Origin: an uncultured Colwellia sp.
GTDB lineage: Bacteria > Pseudomonadota > Gammaproteobacteria > Enterobacterales > Alteromonadaceae
Direction: 5' to 3'
Length of the DNA stretch: 32,976 nucleotides
NCBI GenBank assembly: GCA_913058395.1
Contig: CAJXQI010000030.1
Coordinates: 1-32,976, forward strand
A program made the position numbers and the translations under genes. This document shows, one piece after another, positions 9,313 to 16,845 of this stretch; position 1 is the first letter of the stretch, and the number at the start of each line of letters is the position of its first letter. The notes below the pieces were generated by a model that did no database searches, was not told where the DNA came from, and was given only the letters and a program-made list of their open reading frames with translations.

Positions 9313-9351
9313 GAGTAGGTGTATAAGTGCAAAACTTGACACCTATAGCTC
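9313..9351. terminator. Hairpin between convergent genes
   Basis: TAGGTGT at 9316-9322 pairs with ACACCTA at 9339-9345, with an inner AAGT/ACTT pairing and outer GAG/CTC. It lies between the stops of the convergent acyltransferase and GT2 genes. No strong T-run follows on either strand, so it is a terminator-like or mRNA 3'-end structure rather than a textbook intrinsic terminator. Confidence 0.45.
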
Positions 9352-10465
9352 AATGCTTCTTCCACAACGACGTAATATCTTTAACAGTAAAGTATTTCCA
9401 AGCGGCAACTAAGGCTGCTAAGTTTAGGCTGCAAAAACTAATGCAAGTATTGATAAAAGGGAGTTTAGACTGATTGTATTTATAGCCGATAAATGTGTAG
9501 CTATAAAAGAAAATTTGGCTCCAAAATAAAACACCAATTGCAGTGAATGCCAAAAATGAGCTAGATATGAATAGCGATATTAACGCAAAAGGCATAATTA
9601 AACGGGCGACCTTGTGAGATATGAATTGAAAAAATAAAGGGTTGCTTTTAATTGATAGTAACCAAGGAAGCTGCTTAATTAATTGATAATTACCCGCCAG
9701 TGTTCTTACTTTTCGATAAAATTCTTCGGTTACTGTATTTGAACCAGTATCATAGGCTACTGCGCTCTCACAAAACTTAACTTTATAGCCTTGCTTTACA
9801 ATGCTGAGGGGGATGTACATATCGTCAAGTAAAGAGTCTTCAGGAACATCGGGGATTAAGCTTGAACGTGCCATGTAAATAGCACCAGTGACACCAAGTA
9901 CTGAATGCAATTCGCTTTCCTTAATACGAATCGACTTTTCATACTTCCAATACAGTCCCTGCTCGCTAGTACCTCCTAATGAGCGTATTTTTAAATTGCC
10001 ACTTACTGCCCCAATATTTTTATCAGCTAGTACAAAGGCTAAATGCTTTAGGGCTTGGTTATCAAAAGATTGCCTGATATCTGCGAAAGCGACCATTTCG
10101 GTTCTTACATGTTGTTTTGCATGTGATAATGCGAAAGATTTCCCTCTATTTTGAGAGTAATGTAGCAATTGAATACGACTATCGTTTAGCAGCTCAATCA
10201 CTTCTGATGGGTTGTCTGTAGAACCGTCGGAGACGACGAGTATTTTTACTTTGTCAGATGGGTAATCACTTTTGAATATATTCTCAATTCTTTTTGTTAG
10301 TTCGTTTCGGCTATTATATATGCACAAAACCACTGTAAGCTCAGGTAGTTCACTATGCGAAGTGACAGGCATTGTTTTTTCATTCTTTACAATTCTTAGT
10401 AATAACGGGTAGCCAATAAAGGTATAAAATAGAAAGAAAATACTCGTAAAAAAGATTGTTGTCAT
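9350..10465 (-). CDS. GT2-family glycosyltransferase, membrane-anchored
   Basis: This 371-residue protein has an N-terminal membrane helix (about 1-23) and a GT-A domain at about 40-230. The domain shows LTVVLCIYNSRNE, the nucleotide-binding VVSDGSTDNP (Asp80, Asp84), an ADIRQ metal-site equivalent at about 128-132 and the catalytic-base region LLDDMYIPL (Asp214/215). Two or three C-terminal helices follow, around 285-350. This layout is that of processive or semi-processive GT2 enzymes of the IcaA/hyaluronan-synthase type, though the QxxRW motif is not obvious. It is therefore more likely a single-sugar transferase. The ATG at 10465 has no Shine-Dalgarno sequence. A terminator separates it from the PEP-CTERM gene upstream, so it probably has its own promoter. 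It probably serves the same glycan as the genes to its left. Confidence 0.85.
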   Translation of the reverse strand: MTTIFFTSIFFLFYTFIGYPLLLRIVKNEKTMPVTSHSELPELTVVLCIYNSRNELTKRIENIFKSDYPSDKVKILVVSDGSTDNPSEVIELLNDSRIQLLHYSQNRGKSFALSHAKQHVRTEMVAFADIRQSFDNQALKHLAFVLADKNIGAVSGNLKIRSLGGTSEQGLYWKYEKSIRIKESELHSVLGVTGAIYMARSSLIPDVPEDSLLDDMYIPLSIVKQGYKVKFCESAVAYDTGSNTVTEEFYRKVRTLAGNYQLIKQLPWLLSIKSNPLFFQFISHKVARLIMPFALISLFISSSFLAFTAIGVLFWSQIFFYSYTFIGYKYNQSKLPFINTCISFCSLNLAALVAAWKYFTVKDITSLWKKH

Positions 10466-10536
10466 AGTAAAGGAGGGAAAGAAATTAAGATTGTTCTATC
10501 ATAAGGGAAAAGTGTTGTAATGTTGCAATTTTATTT

Positions 10537-10565
10537 AAAAAAAAACCGACTTTCGTCGGTTTTTT
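10537..10565. terminator. Intrinsic terminator, bidirectional form, after the PEP-CTERM gene
   Basis: Stem CCGAC/GTCGG with a TTTC loop is flanked by a 9-base A-run on the left and a 6-base T-run on the right, so it can act on either strand. It lies 15 bases after the PEP-CTERM stop at 10580, on that gene's reading direction. Confidence 0.85.
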
Positions 10566-10579
10566 CATAAGTGTACTAA

Positions 10580-11578
10580 TTAAAGCTTTTTGCGGCCAAA
10601 TAAGCCAAAACCAATAAGACCTAAGCCAAATATTGCTAATGTAGAAGGCTCTGGAACAGCTCTAACTTTAAATTGTGCTAGTAAGTTGTTTTGTTGCTCT
10701 TCAATAGTAACAAAGCCAAAACATGCTGGTTGGTTATTCGAACATTCGTAACCATCAGAAAGTACTGTTAATCCAGAAAGGCGAGTCGTTACTAAGTATA
10801 CAGTATCTCCCCAACCAGGAATTGGTTGGTTTAATGAATCTACTAATACAAATGGTACTGTGAATTCTATGAAGTCAGGTCCAACAACAGGCTGAAAAGG
10901 TAACGCTTCTAAGCCAGTAATTTCGAATATATCTCCACAGCCGTTAATATTGTCACCAGTAAGGTGAGGGTTTCCATCAGGACAAGTGCCTGTAGGTGAA
11001 CCATTTACAGTTTCAAAGAAGTTAATACCAAATTGAAGTTGAGGTGCAAAATAAGGAGCATTGCTCGTTAGTGCGTTTACATCGTCGCCGTATGCTTCCC
11101 ATGCAGTAGGAGTTAATGATAAAGCATCGAATACAGTAGCCGTTTCTAAAGAATCACCTACAATAACCCAGTTTTCATGAGTAATATCTGTACCATTAGC
11201 CCAGCTTGCTCCATTAGTTGTAATTGAACCAACTACAGGGCTAGAAATGTCAAGGCTACTTTGTGGGTCTGAACTTACACCAGCTGGTGTTCCCCAAGTT
11301 AAACTCGTATGTAACGCATTATCTGCGCCATCAACAACGAAATCACCATTAGAGTCGATAATATTGCCAGTGTTTACTGTTAATGCACTATTGTCGCCAG
11401 TTGCAGAGTTACCTGAGGCTTCTACTTCATCATTTGCATAAGTAGTAGTTGATTGACCTGTATAGTCCTTAAAGCCAGCCTGGTTGTTGTAAGTCCATTC
11501 TGTAACAAGGCCTGCATTCGCTGCGCTTGTTAGAGTCGCTGTTAGCACAGCAGCAGCTAGTTTAAATTTAGTATTCAT
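10580..11578 (-). CDS. PEP-CTERM sorting-signal protein, THxN type
   Basis: This 332-residue exported protein has a signal peptide at 1-22 ending SAANA. Its C-terminal PEP-CTERM tripartite signal covers 308-332: VPEP, a hydrophobic Gly-rich helix and the basic end GRKKL. Thr133-His134-Glu135-Asn136 supplies the THxN motif of a known PEP-CTERM subfamily. The exosortase encoded by the next gene upstream is expected to cleave at the PEP motif and pass the protein to the outer surface or matrix. The mature region is rich in Thr, Asn, Ser and Gly and contains four cysteines in two close pairs (CPDGNPHLTGDNINGC and CSNNQPAC), which could form disulfides. The start ATG at 11578 has AAGGGAAG upstream. 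A sigma-54-type promoter lies about 50 bases upstream and an intrinsic terminator follows, so it is a single-gene unit. Its molecular role is unknown; matrix structure or adhesion is typical. Confidence 0.93.
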   Translation of the reverse strand: MNTKFKLAAAVLTATLTSAANAGLVTEWTYNNQAGFKDYTGQSTTTYANDEVEASGNSATGDNSALTVNTGNIIDSNGDFVVDGADNALHTSLTWGTPAGVSSDPQSSLDISSPVVGSITTNGASWANGTDITHENWVIVGDSLETATVFDALSLTPTAWEAYGDDVNALTSNAPYFAPQLQFGINFFETVNGSPTGTCPDGNPHLTGDNINGCGDIFEITGLEALPFQPVVGPDFIEFTVPFVLVDSLNQPIPGWGDTVYLVTTRLSGLTVLSDGYECSNNQPACFGFVTIEEQQNNLLAQFKVRAVPEPSTLAIFGLGLIGFGLFGRKKL

Positions 11579-11629
11579 GAGCTTCCCTTTAATATATGTA
11601 AACTAATTTTTTGCAATTTGCATATACAA

Positions 11630-11645
11630 AGCATCATGTGTGCCA
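11630..11645 (-). promoter_or_regulatory. Sigma-54 (RpoN) promoter of the PEP-CTERM gene
   Basis: Read on the minus strand the sequence is TGGCAC-ACATG-ATGCT, against the consensus TGGCAC-N5-TTGCW. The -24 GG and -12 GC are exactly 10 bases apart. It ends about 50 bases before the ATG at 11578, giving a leader of roughly 40 bases. PEP-CTERM genes in exosortase systems are known to be under RpoN and the PrsK/PrsR pair, which agrees. Confidence 0.75.
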
Positions 11646-11786
11646 ATGTTGTTTTTTGTAACTATTTCAGTGGATTGACTTTGCTCTTACTGTTAATGCT
11701 TAACCTTCTGTAAAGTTTTTTGACAATAACTATATGCTGGTTTTTATGGTCGATTGGTATTGGTATCTATAATTAAACTGGTAAGC

Positions 11787-13109
11787 TCATTCTATTTTAT
11801 GTATCTTCCAAATAAGTGCCGTGCCCCTCACGCCATTAAAAGCATTAAGTATTTTTAATATCTTAAGTTGTCTCAATGAAAAGGTTTCATCTTGCCCACT
11901 TTTGAAAATATAGTTAATTCTAAAACTACCTTTAGTGTGCTCAACGGTTAGTTCATTCCAGCCGTCTGAAATGAATGGCTGATGAGTTGTTAGGTTCACA
12001 GGAGTAAATTTATTAGCAAAATAATCTACAGAATCGCCTAACTCCTCTCCTTTAAATAAATACCGCGCTGTAAACCCTTCTTCATCTGCTTGTACACATA
12101 GGCTATGTGGTGATGATATTTGTGGTAACGGTAATAATGGAACATTATTTAAACAGTTAACTGTGTCATAACTTTTTGATACAGAGCCTATCGACTTCAC
12201 CATTGTTGGACTTGTTATTATTAATATTGCGAATGCGAATATTAAGGTGCTCAAAAGTGGTGTGCTAGGTTGTAAAGGTGTTGCTGTCTGGTGACTTGAA
12301 GTTGTGCTAAATTTTTGACCAACGTAAAAAAGAAAGAATAAAAAAGGAATATAAAGATACCAGCCAAAAGTATTATGGTCGGTCATTAAACTGCTTTCCA
12401 TATTTGTGTTGTGACCAATCATAATGAGCATTGCAATTCGCACCCAGTTAGTGATTAAAGCTCCTAAAACTGCAATCGTTATGAAAATTAAACCATGCTT
12501 CATATTTCTCACATTAAGGAATATGAATAAACTAGAGACTGATAAAGACACTAATAAGTAACGCAGGCCGCTGCAGCCTCCTGCAATTTCAAAAATCCCT
12601 GCAGGTATTGTAATGAAGTTACCTTCAACATACGTAGGGATTCCCGTTAGGCCCATAAAGTAAGTTACAGTATAGGTTGAAAGGGTTTGCAAATAGGGAG
12701 TTAATATTCCCCAAATAGGAAGTAAAAACACTAGGAATAAGGCAGGGAATAATACCCTAAATTTATTCTCAAAGATTAGCGCTATAATTGATGTATAGAA
12801 TAGAATGAAAAATATTCTATAGCCTGTTGTGAATTGCGCAATGGTAAAAATAACTAACGAAAAAGCAAATACCAATGTAACTGAAAGTGAAAAGTAATTT
12901 AACTTTCTGCTAAATTTTAGGCTCCCTTCTTGATATAACTCGTAGTATAGATAGCCCGTAATTACGGGGACAAGGTATGCATGTGAATAGGTGCCATCAT
13001 CAAAACTATATTGCCAAATATTCATTGCAATATCTAATTGCAATAGAATAAATATAAATGAAAAAAACAGCACCATAATTAAAGGAGCATATTGTTTAAA
13101 GAAAGTCAC
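11787..13109 (-). CDS. xrtA: Exosortase (XrtA-like) transpeptidase with EpsI-like C-terminal region
   Basis: This 440-residue inner-membrane protein has about eight helices and the exosortase catalytic triad: Cys179 in EIAGGCSGLRYL, Arg224 in NWVRIAM and His245 in DHNTFGW. Exosortases recognise PEP-CTERM tails, cut them and probably transfer the protein to another carrier. After the last helix (about 285-305) comes a soluble, periplasmic region of about 135 residues ending LNAFNGVRGTALIWKI. It is probably a short EpsI/DUF3485-type domain, as in exosortase A fusions. GTG at 13109 is the start, with AAAGGTGG four bases upstream. It follows prsT by about 60 bases that contain a strong hairpin, and precedes the PEP-CTERM gene. 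The exosortase call is very secure; subtype A is inferred from the neighbours PrsT and the acyltransferase. Confidence 0.93.
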   Translation of the reverse strand: MTFFKQYAPLIMVLFFSFIFILLQLDIAMNIWQYSFDDGTYSHAYLVPVITGYLYYELYQEGSLKFSRKLNYFSLSVTLVFAFSLVIFTIAQFTTGYRIFFILFYTSIIALIFENKFRVLFPALFLVFLLPIWGILTPYLQTLSTYTVTYFMGLTGIPTYVEGNFITIPAGIFEIAGGCSGLRYLLVSLSVSSLFIFLNVRNMKHGLIFITIAVLGALITNWVRIAMLIMIGHNTNMESSLMTDHNTFGWYLYIPFLFFLFYVGQKFSTTSSHQTATPLQPSTPLLSTLIFAFAILIITSPTMVKSIGSVSKSYDTVNCLNNVPLLPLPQISSPHSLCVQADEEGFTARYLFKGEELGDSVDYFANKFTPVNLTTHQPFISDGWNELTVEHTKGSFRINYIFKSGQDETFSLRQLKILKILNAFNGVRGTALIWKIHKIE

Positions 13110-13132
13110 ACTACCACCTTTGAAAATAAAGG

Positions 13133-13156
13133 CATGAGAACAGATCTGCTCTCATG
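13133..13156 (-). terminator. Hairpin with T-rich tail between prsT and xrtA (attenuator or partial terminator)
   Basis: CATGAGA and TCTCATG form 7-base arms around CAGATCTG, a near-perfect 24-base inverted repeat. Read in the gene direction (minus), it is followed by CCTTTATTTTC and then the xrtA ribosome binding site. It could trim transcription from prsT into xrtA or protect the prsT mRNA end. Confidence 0.55.
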
Positions 13157-13169
13157 TCCAATATCATGA

Positions 13170-15863
13170 TTACTTATTTAATAATTGCTCGGCAAGCTCA
13201 TTTTGATTATTTGCTTTATATGCTTGCGCCAAATGCAAAGTAATATCATCATTTTTAGGCGCTAGTTTTTTTGCTAACTTTAGTGTTTGAATTGCTTTTT
13301 CGAGTTCATTTCTTTTAGTGAGTATAATGCCCAAAGTATCAAGGATTTGGGGGTGTTCAGGTATTATTTTGATAGCCTCATTGACGTATTTTAAGGCCTG
13401 CTGATAATTCTCTTGCTGGTAGTATACCCATGCCAAATTATTATATGCAATTGCATTGTTAGGCTCATTTTCTAATAGCTCTTTATATTTATTGATCGCT
13501 TTGTTCGGAGATTTATTTATATAAAGTTCCGCTAAGAGAGATGTGAATGTTGTATTTTGAGGGGAGTTATCTACAAGTTGCTCCAGTAGGTTGATAGCAT
13601 CATCTGCTTTGCCTGATAACTTATATGAATTAACAAGGAATATTGCTGTATTATCCTTAGCATTTTTCTTATAAGACTCCTCTAAGAAGTTAATGGCTTC
13701 GTTATATTGAGAACGAGCCATAGCAACTTGCCCTTGCAAGCGCAGCACAAAAGCATGTGTAGGGTCTATTTCTACAAGGTTATTTATTTTCTGTGATGCT
13801 AATTCAAATTGTTTAGTCGCCAGCAAATAATAAGCCTGTAGTGATAACAATTGAAAATGAGATTTAAAGTGGCTTAAATTCAGGGCATTATTAGTAACCA
13901 TTAATGCATCTTGATAATTTTTCTGTCTATCAAGGAAGTCAATGTGGCTTAAAAAAGCTTTATCATTTTCTGGTTGTGCTGTTTGCCATTTTTGATACAT
14001 GTTCACCAAGTTAACCTTTTGCCCACTAAGTACTAGTGTGTTGGCTAATGCTTGAAAGTAAACTGTTGGTAAGTTTTGATATTCATTTAGCTCATTAAGA
14101 GTTTCGATGCTTTTGCTGAATTCTCCTTTCGCTGTGTAACGTCGCGATAGAATAATTCTTGGCCAAACGGCACTTGAATGCTCATTGATAATTTGGATGA
14201 ATCTTTGTTCTAGTTTTGAGTCTTTTCCTTCCGCTACTGCATTACTGATTGCCAGAGGGTATGTATAAGGATACTCAATATCAATAGATAATATTTTATT
14301 TAATAGTTCATTTGAATGAGCGTAGTTTTTATTCTCTGATGCAATGATAGCTAGGTTAAATAAGGGGACTACGTTACTACTGTCTATCTTAAAAGCAGTA
14401 TTAAAAAACTCTTTGGCCTTTTCAGTTTTTTTAGCTTTTAAAGCAATGTTGCCATTTAATATGAGTGCAGAAATGCTTTCTGGGTTTTCTTTTAGCCATA
14501 ACTGAGCTATTTTTTCTGCTTTATCAATTTCTCCTTTTTTTACATGGCTCATCGCTAGAATGATATTAGCAGATTTGAATTGGGGGTCGAGAGCTAAGGC
14601 TTGTTCTAGCTCCTTAAGCCCTGAATTATCATCTTTGGAAAGTTTTAACATGCCAAGTTGCGCTTTAATTTGAGCGTTATCTGGCGCTAGAGTAGCTGCT
14701 TTATTGAGCATCTCTTGTGCGCTTTGGGTATCACCTTTTTTTACATACTCTTGCCCTAAGTTTGCATAGAGTAAGGCATCTACGTTTGTTAATTCACTAA
14801 GAGTTTCGGATAAACCGTCTGTGTATCCAAGCTTTACTTGTAATAAGGCTAATATACTATGAACTTGATGACTTTTGGGCAGGTGATCTGCAATAGCATT
14901 TAATTGGTAATATGCTTGTTCATGTTCTTTTAAGTAAAAACTACTCAAGCCAGAAATCATCTGTGCTAAACCATTATTAGTTGCATTAACAACTTCATTT
15001 GACAGTTCTTTTGCATCATCATAATTTTTTTCTGAAAATGCTAGTTGGGCTGCTAACAAATTTACGGTAGGGTGTTTGTCATTTATTTTTACTAACTTTT
15101 CAATATGTGGCTTTGCTAAATCAAACTTGCCAGCTTTTATATAGTTGTGCGCAACAAGTGTTTGAATAGCAAAGTTATGAGGTTTCAGTTCAAAATATTT
15201 AAGGTATGATTCTGCAGCTTGGCTGTATTGCTTTATGTTCGAATGTATACTTCCTTTTAGAAGCCAAGCATCAGGTAGTTTGCTATTTGAAACGGTTAAA
15301 GCTGTTAATATTTCCAACGCTTTTTCTTGCTTTTCATCATAAGCAAAAATTAAGGCTTGACCTAATAAGCTATATTGGGATTGTTCATTAATTTGTATTG
15401 CTTGCTGTATAAGGTTTCTAGCCGGTTCAATTTTTTTTAGGCTTAGATTTGCTTTTGCACCAATTAATAATGCATGCATTCTTTCATCGTCATCGCTAAA
15501 TGATACGTTTTGTAATGTCTTCAACGCTTCTGAAGTTTGATTTAATAAAAGTTGTGTTTTAGCTAATAAAAGAATGGCGCCTTCATTCTCGGCATCATCT
15601 TTTAATACTCTTCTAAACTCCTTTTCGGCACCAAGAAAATTATCATTAAATAGATATATCTTCCCTAGCATAAATCGTGCACTAAGGTGTTGAGGATCTT
15701 TTTGTAATATATTTTTCAAGTTAATAGTCGCGGTAGATAACTGTCCTTGTTGAAATAAGCTCTCGGCTTCCTTAAAAAGTACCGTATTATCTTTAGGGCT
15801 AGTGCATGCAGTTATACACAAAACTAACATTATGGTAGTAACATGAAAAAATTTATTTTTCAT
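13170..15863 (-). CDS. prsT: PEP-CTERM system TPR-repeat lipoprotein PrsT
   Basis: This large exported lipoprotein (897 residues from ATG 15863) starts MKNKFFHVTTIML and has a lipobox CITAC with the lipidated Cys at about residue 20. The frame extends seven codons further up to an ATG at 15884, but AAAAGGA lies six bases before 15863 and nothing suitable precedes 15884, so I take the shorter form. The whole mature part is tandem TPR helices (many copies of the A-x-Y-P/LG-x-A pattern, for example NNAIAYNNLAWVYYQQENYQQALKYV near the C-terminus). Length and architecture match the PEP-CTERM/exosortase-A TPR lipoprotein family. Its role is not proven; it may be an outer-membrane scaffold for polysaccharide export or PEP-CTERM protein assembly. 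It lies directly upstream of the exosortase and about 64 bases after the ThiF-like gene. Confidence 0.9.
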   Translation of the reverse strand: MKNKFFHVTTIMLVLCITACTSPKDNTVLFKEAESLFQQGQLSTATINLKNILQKDPQHLSARFMLGKIYLFNDNFLGAEKEFRRVLKDDAENEGAILLLAKTQLLLNQTSEALKTLQNVSFSDDDERMHALLIGAKANLSLKKIEPARNLIQQAIQINEQSQYSLLGQALIFAYDEKQEKALEILTALTVSNSKLPDAWLLKGSIHSNIKQYSQAAESYLKYFELKPHNFAIQTLVAHNYIKAGKFDLAKPHIEKLVKINDKHPTVNLLAAQLAFSEKNYDDAKELSNEVVNATNNGLAQMISGLSSFYLKEHEQAYYQLNAIADHLPKSHQVHSILALLQVKLGYTDGLSETLSELTNVDALLYANLGQEYVKKGDTQSAQEMLNKAATLAPDNAQIKAQLGMLKLSKDDNSGLKELEQALALDPQFKSANIILAMSHVKKGEIDKAEKIAQLWLKENPESISALILNGNIALKAKKTEKAKEFFNTAFKIDSSNVVPLFNLAIIASENKNYAHSNELLNKILSIDIEYPYTYPLAISNAVAEGKDSKLEQRFIQIINEHSSAVWPRIILSRRYTAKGEFSKSIETLNELNEYQNLPTVYFQALANTLVLSGQKVNLVNMYQKWQTAQPENDKAFLSHIDFLDRQKNYQDALMVTNNALNLSHFKSHFQLLSLQAYYLLATKQFELASQKINNLVEIDPTHAFVLRLQGQVAMARSQYNEAINFLEESYKKNAKDNTAIFLVNSYKLSGKADDAINLLEQLVDNSPQNTTFTSLLAELYINKSPNKAINKYKELLENEPNNAIAYNNLAWVYYQQENYQQALKYVNEAIKIIPEHPQILDTLGIILTKRNELEKAIQTLKLAKKLAPKNDDITLHLAQAYKANNQNELAEQLLNK

Positions 15864-15927
15864 CAGAAGTCCTTTTGAATGCATGATGACTAAGTATCAT
15901 TAAAAATTATTTTTATAATTAGATAGT

Positions 15928-16779
15928 CTACTTGGATACTATATGCTTAGCAATTTTAAACATTATTCTTGGTAGGAGCCCTGCATTACCAAATGGTCGC
16001 CAGGTTTTGGTAAATTTATTTCGGTAAGCATCAAAGTGTAGGCCGTGCGGCGCGCACACTATATCTCCGCGATTCAGTAATATTTTTAATGCGTATGTTC
16101 CGGCAATGCCGGCACACATATTTACGGCCATTGGCGTTGAAGGGCCACGTTTTTCGGTAAAATTGACACGTGAATCATCAACTAAGTATGGTCTTTGCAA
16201 CATCGCAGGAGAAAGACCAATTAAAAATTGTATCAATTGATCTTCTTCTGACTTCCCGGCAAAGCGAAAATAGTTTTCGTAAGACATTTTTCCGGGCATA
16301 AAGCATAGAAATGCGCAGCCCATACCTAAAGGTGCAGCAGTAATTACGGGAATATTTTTTTCATGGCACTTTTGAAAAACTACTTTTCTTGCTTCCAAAG
16401 CAAAAAAATCTAGGGCATCGACATAAATGTCTACATCGACGAGGAACTCATCAACATTGTGAGAAAATATACCTTCTGGAAAAGTGGTTATATTCGCTTC
16501 TGGGTTAATATCTTTAGCAATATTCTCCATTACATCGACTTTTTGTTGACCCAAAGTTGACATAAAAGCACCAGACTGACGATTGAAGTTGTGTACCTCA
16601 AAATCGTCAAAATCTGAAATATTAAAATTGCTGATCCCCAAGCGAGCTAATGTCACCAAATGAATACCACCAACGCCGCCAGCGCCAGCTATTGCCACTT
16701 TTTTATTTTTGAGTTGTTGTTGCTCTTCTTCCGTGACCCAGCCAATGTTTCTGGAAAATGCTTTTTGATAATCAAACAT
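15928..16779 (-). CDS. ThiF/MoeB/E1-like adenylyltransferase of exosortase locus
   Basis: This 283-residue protein has the E1-type Rossmann nucleotide loop GAGGVGG at 32-38, the acidic pair in SDFDDFEVHNFNRQ with the invariant-type Asn66-Arg67-Gln68, a conserved Lys (QQKVDVM, about 79) and a DALDFF segment equivalent to the ThiF/MoeB D-x-x-D region. These bind ATP and adenylate a C-terminal carboxylate. I see no CxxC zinc pairs, unlike MoeB and ThiF, and no ubiquitin-like or ThiS/MoaD partner gene is visible. The substrate is therefore open. The C-terminal 40 residues are basic and amphipathic and might touch the membrane. It lies 66 bases after the LuxI-like acyltransferase gene and 64 bases before prsT on one strand. 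I infer that it works with the acyltransferase in making a small molecule or a modification. The ATG at 16779 has AGGGA upstream. Confidence 0.85.
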   Translation of the reverse strand: MFDYQKAFSRNIGWVTEEEQQQLKNKKVAIAGAGGVGGIHLVTLARLGISNFNISDFDDFEVHNFNRQSGAFMSTLGQQKVDVMENIAKDINPEANITTFPEGIFSHNVDEFLVDVDIYVDALDFFALEARKVVFQKCHEKNIPVITAAPLGMGCAFLCFMPGKMSYENYFRFAGKSEEDQLIQFLIGLSPAMLQRPYLVDDSRVNFTEKRGPSTPMAVNMCAGIAGTYALKILLNRGDIVCAPHGLHFDAYRNKFTKTWRPFGNAGLLPRIMFKIAKHIVSK

Positions 16780-16845
16780 TTTTTTCCCTATTTATGGTTA
16801 CTTGATATACTAAATACAGTTTAAGCCAGCGGATGAAAAAAGTAC

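Noticed and set aside
9888-10154. Open frame of 88 codons on the plus strand
   Set aside because: Antisense to the GT2 gene, whose motifs are clear; no start signal or family resemblance.
13170-15863. Possible DNA repeat array in prsT
   Set aside because: The repetition is at the protein level (TPR helices); no near-identical DNA repeats are visible.
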